A stretch of DNA of 8,840 nucleotides. Origin: Holophaga sp. (GTDB lineage Bacteria; Acidobacteriota; Holophagae; Holophagales; Holophagaceae). A program made the position numbers and the translations under genes. The stretch is from the NCBI GenBank assembly GCA_030691225.1, contig JAUYES010000456.1, positions 1 to 8,840 of the forward strand, written 5' to 3'. The notes under the pieces are model-generated. The model saw only the letters and a program-made list of their open reading frames with translations. It was not told the DNA's origin and did not search any database. Within the stretch, counting starts at the first letter, position 1; the number at the start of each line of letters is the position of its first letter. Below, piece by piece: positions 7,053 through 8,840 of this stretch.

Positions 7053-8279
7053 TCAGCCACCTTTCATGGCTTCCGTCACCGGGATCCGGCTGGCTCGCCA
7101 AGCGGGAAAGAAGCCCCCCAAGATACCCATGAGCACGCTGAAGGCCACACCTTGAGCCATGAGATCAGGGGTGATGGTGAAGGCAAAGCTGATATCCGAA
7201 AAGGTCTCGAAGTTGGTGGTTCCGGTCTGAATGCCATTGAAGGTCAACGCGAGGCTAGAACCCAGAAGGCCGCCCAGTGTGCAGAGCATCAGGGCTTCCC
7301 ACTGGAAGCTGGCCAGAATCTCCATGCGCCGATAACCCAGCGCGCGCAAAGTGCCGATCTCCGAGGTGCGGCTGGATACCGCGGCAAACATGGTGTTCAT
7401 GGCGGCGAAGATGGCGCCGATCGTAAGGATCACGGTGATCAAATTGCCGAGAATCTGGATGGGTTTACCGGCCTCGGTCTGTTGTGCGTAGTATTCGCCT
7501 TCCGATTTTCCTTCGAGCTTTAACCGTTTGTCCGCGTCGAGTTCCTTAACGAAATTAGGAATGGCTTCTGGCGATTGCAAGCGCACCAGCATGGAGGAAT
7601 AGGAGGTCCGCCGATGGGCTTGCATCAGCACATCGACATCGGTCCACACTTCGGAATCGAAGGCACTGCCGCCACCGTCGAAGACCCCCACGATGGTCCA
7701 GGGCTGGCCGGAAAACTGAATGCTTTTGCCGATGCCCAGGTTGGCGAAACGTCCTTCCATCCGGCGCGGCACCACGAGTTCGGGCAGCCCCGGCCTGAAC
7801 CAACGGCCTCGGACAAGTTGAACCTGGGTACGCATGCGAACCCCAGCGGCCTCCAGGCCTCTAAATGCCACATTGGTCGAGCCGCTGCCATCGGCAAGTT
7901 CCAGCAGTTTGACAACCATGCACTCGCTGGAAACGAGGGGACCTTCGGAATCTCCTGCCAGCAAAGGGTGCACTTTGATGATGCGAGAACGCTCACGCTC
8001 CACGGAACTGTTGAGTTCGACTCTGGCATTGGGGCGTAAAACGATCACTTGGTCGGGGCGACCACTGCTGACAAAGGCCTTGGAGATGCCTTTTGAAAGG
8101 GAGAGGACCACCACGAAAATAGCCACGACGACACCGATAGCACCAGCGGTGGAAAGGGTGCTGATCTTGCGCTGCCACAAAGAACGCCAGTTGTAGCTAA
8201 GGGGAATGGGGTGGCGCAGCGCAGCCCAGATGAGCCATGCCAAGTAAGGCACAAGCGGGAGGAATAGTAGCCACACCAT
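7053..8279 (-). CDS. FtsX/MacB-type ABC transporter permease (second of a pair)
   Basis: A complete 408-residue permease. A hydrophobic segment at residues 1-21 precedes the usual first FtsX helix at about 42-62 (ISTLSTAGAIGVVVAIFVVVLSLSKG). A large extracytoplasmic MacB-like core follows at about 65-280, including RGRWFRPGLPELVV, WTIVGVFDGGGSAFDSEVWTDV and EYYAQQTE. Three C-terminal membrane segments start near 284, 333 and 380, with the coupling region SEIGTLRALGYRRMEI between the first two. The overall pattern matches uncharacterised DevC-like permeases common in Acidobacteriota, Planctomycetes and Verrucomicrobiota. Such proteins usually work with a cytoplasmic ATPase in efflux or envelope mechanotransmission; the substrate here is unknown. 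Its ATG shares one base with the TGA of the upstream permease, indicating translational coupling. The stop lies 56 bases before padR. Confidence 0.92.
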   Translation of the reverse strand: MVWLLFLPLVPYLAWLIWAALRHPIPLSYNWRSLWQRKISTLSTAGAIGVVVAIFVVVLSLSKGISKAFVSSGRPDQVIVLRPNARVELNSSVERERSRIIKVHPLLAGDSEGPLVSSECMVVKLLELADGSGSTNVAFRGLEAAGVRMRTQVQLVRGRWFRPGLPELVVPRRMEGRFANLGIGKSIQFSGQPWTIVGVFDGGGSAFDSEVWTDVDVLMQAHRRTSYSSMLVRLQSPEAIPNFVKELDADKRLKLEGKSEGEYYAQQTEAGKPIQILGNLITVILTIGAIFAAMNTMFAAVSSRTSEIGTLRALGYRRMEILASFQWEALMLCTLGGLLGSSLALTFNGIQTGTTNFETFSDISFAFTITPDLMAQGVAFSVLMGILGGFFPAWRASRIPVTEAMKGG

Positions 8280-8840
8280 CAGATGGCCCTAAGCCCATCG
8301 ACGATGGGACGGCGCACCACGCGGTAGGCGGGAATGAAGGTGGAAAGAATGCCGAGGCCCATGGTGGCGTGAAGACAAAAGAGCATGGTCTCAGTGGGGA
8401 CCGTGAAATCCGTGAGCCAGGGAATGACGGTTCCCACGCCCGAACGCAGGGCACCTGCTGCGAGCCAGGCTAAGCCAAGCCCAGAAAGGCCACCCATCAA
8501 GGCCAATAGGATGCCTTCGGCCATGAGAATGCCGAGCACCTGGCCGCCTCGAAAGCCCATGGCACGAAAGACCGCCACTTCGGTCGTGCGTTCCCGAATG
8601 GCCATGGCCATGGTGTTGGCGCTGACGATGAGGATCGCCACGAGTACCGCGCCAGTGATGGAGTGGATGATGAGCGAGAGATTTCCCATCATCTTCAAGA
8701 ATGCCAACTGAAAGGCGTTTTCGGTTTCGCTTAGGGTCGGTTCCACCGCATCGGAAAAATGACGATCGATGCGTTCGATGACCCGGGGCACATCATCGGG
8801 ATGTTTCACCCGCACCCAAAAGCTGCCCACTTTCCCCTTC
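8279..8840 (-). CDS. FtsX-type ABC transporter permease (first of a pair; 5' part cut by window edge)
   Basis: The C-terminal half (about 187 codons) of a permease whose frame stays open to the right edge. A GTG at 8830 is probably internal, because coding continues upstream of it and the family is usually about 400 residues. The visible part begins in the end of the extracytoplasmic domain (SFWVRVKHPDDVPRVIERIDRHF). An FtsX domain follows: a membrane helix with ILIVSANTMAMAIRERTTEVAVFRAMGFRGGQVL, a second helix pair around LMAEGILLALMGGLSGLGLAWLAAG, and a final helix ending IPAYRVVRRPIVDGLRAI. SANTMAMAIRERTTEV followed by an alanine-rich GFR turn is the normal coupling region for the ATPase. 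It pairs with the downstream permease, overlapping its start by one base (TGATG), so the two are very likely made together as a heterodimer. Confidence 0.92.
   Translation of the reverse strand, partial: KGKVGSFWVRVKHPDDVPRVIERIDRHFSDAVEPTLSETENAFQLAFLKMMGNLSLIIHSITGAVLVAILIVSANTMAMAIRERTTEVAVFRAMGFRGGQVLGILMAEGILLALMGGLSGLGLAWLAAGALRSGVGTVIPWLTDFTVPTETMLFCLHATMGLGILSTFIPAYRVVRRPIVDGLRAI

Overview
The window is ordinary-looking chromosomal DNA of moderately high GC. It carries eight protein-coding genes (two cut by the window edges) packed with short gaps. I see no RNA gene, insertion sequence, CRISPR array or phage sign. The mix of PadR-type regulator, HAAS-domain membrane protein, paired FtsX-type ABC permeases and KimA-type permeases is common in diderm soil or sediment bacteria such as Acidobacteriota and Verrucomicrobiota. 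Calling the phylum from this alone is inference, with low confidence.

Left block (1-4868, minus strand): a probable three-gene operon read right to left. It begins with a 300-residue protein resembling a class I SAM-dependent methyltransferase. Two tandem, closely related APC-superfamily permeases of the KimA/YdaO potassium-importer type follow. The second of these runs off the left edge, lacking about 25 residues. Residues that coordinate K+ or couple protons in Bacillus KimA appear conserved in both copies, so proton-coupled K+ uptake is the most likely role.

Middle (4869-5873): a 78-base divergent promoter region, then lipA on the plus strand. LipA is a complete lipoyl synthase with both cysteine motifs. 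It converges on the right block with only 9 bases between stop codons.

Right block (5883-8840, minus strand): two translationally coupled FtsX/MacB-type ABC permeases (the upstream one cut by the right edge), then a short PadR-family repressor, then a HAAS-domain multi-pass membrane protein. The ATPase and any membrane-fusion partner would lie beyond the right edge. In front of padR is a consensus -35 box whose spacer is filled by a perfect 6-bp inverted repeat. This looks like an autoregulatory operator and is the sharpest non-coding signal in the window.

I did not find a clearly novel system. The points most worth following are the padR operator, the methyltransferase-like protein coupled to the K+ permease pair, and the duplication of the permease itself.
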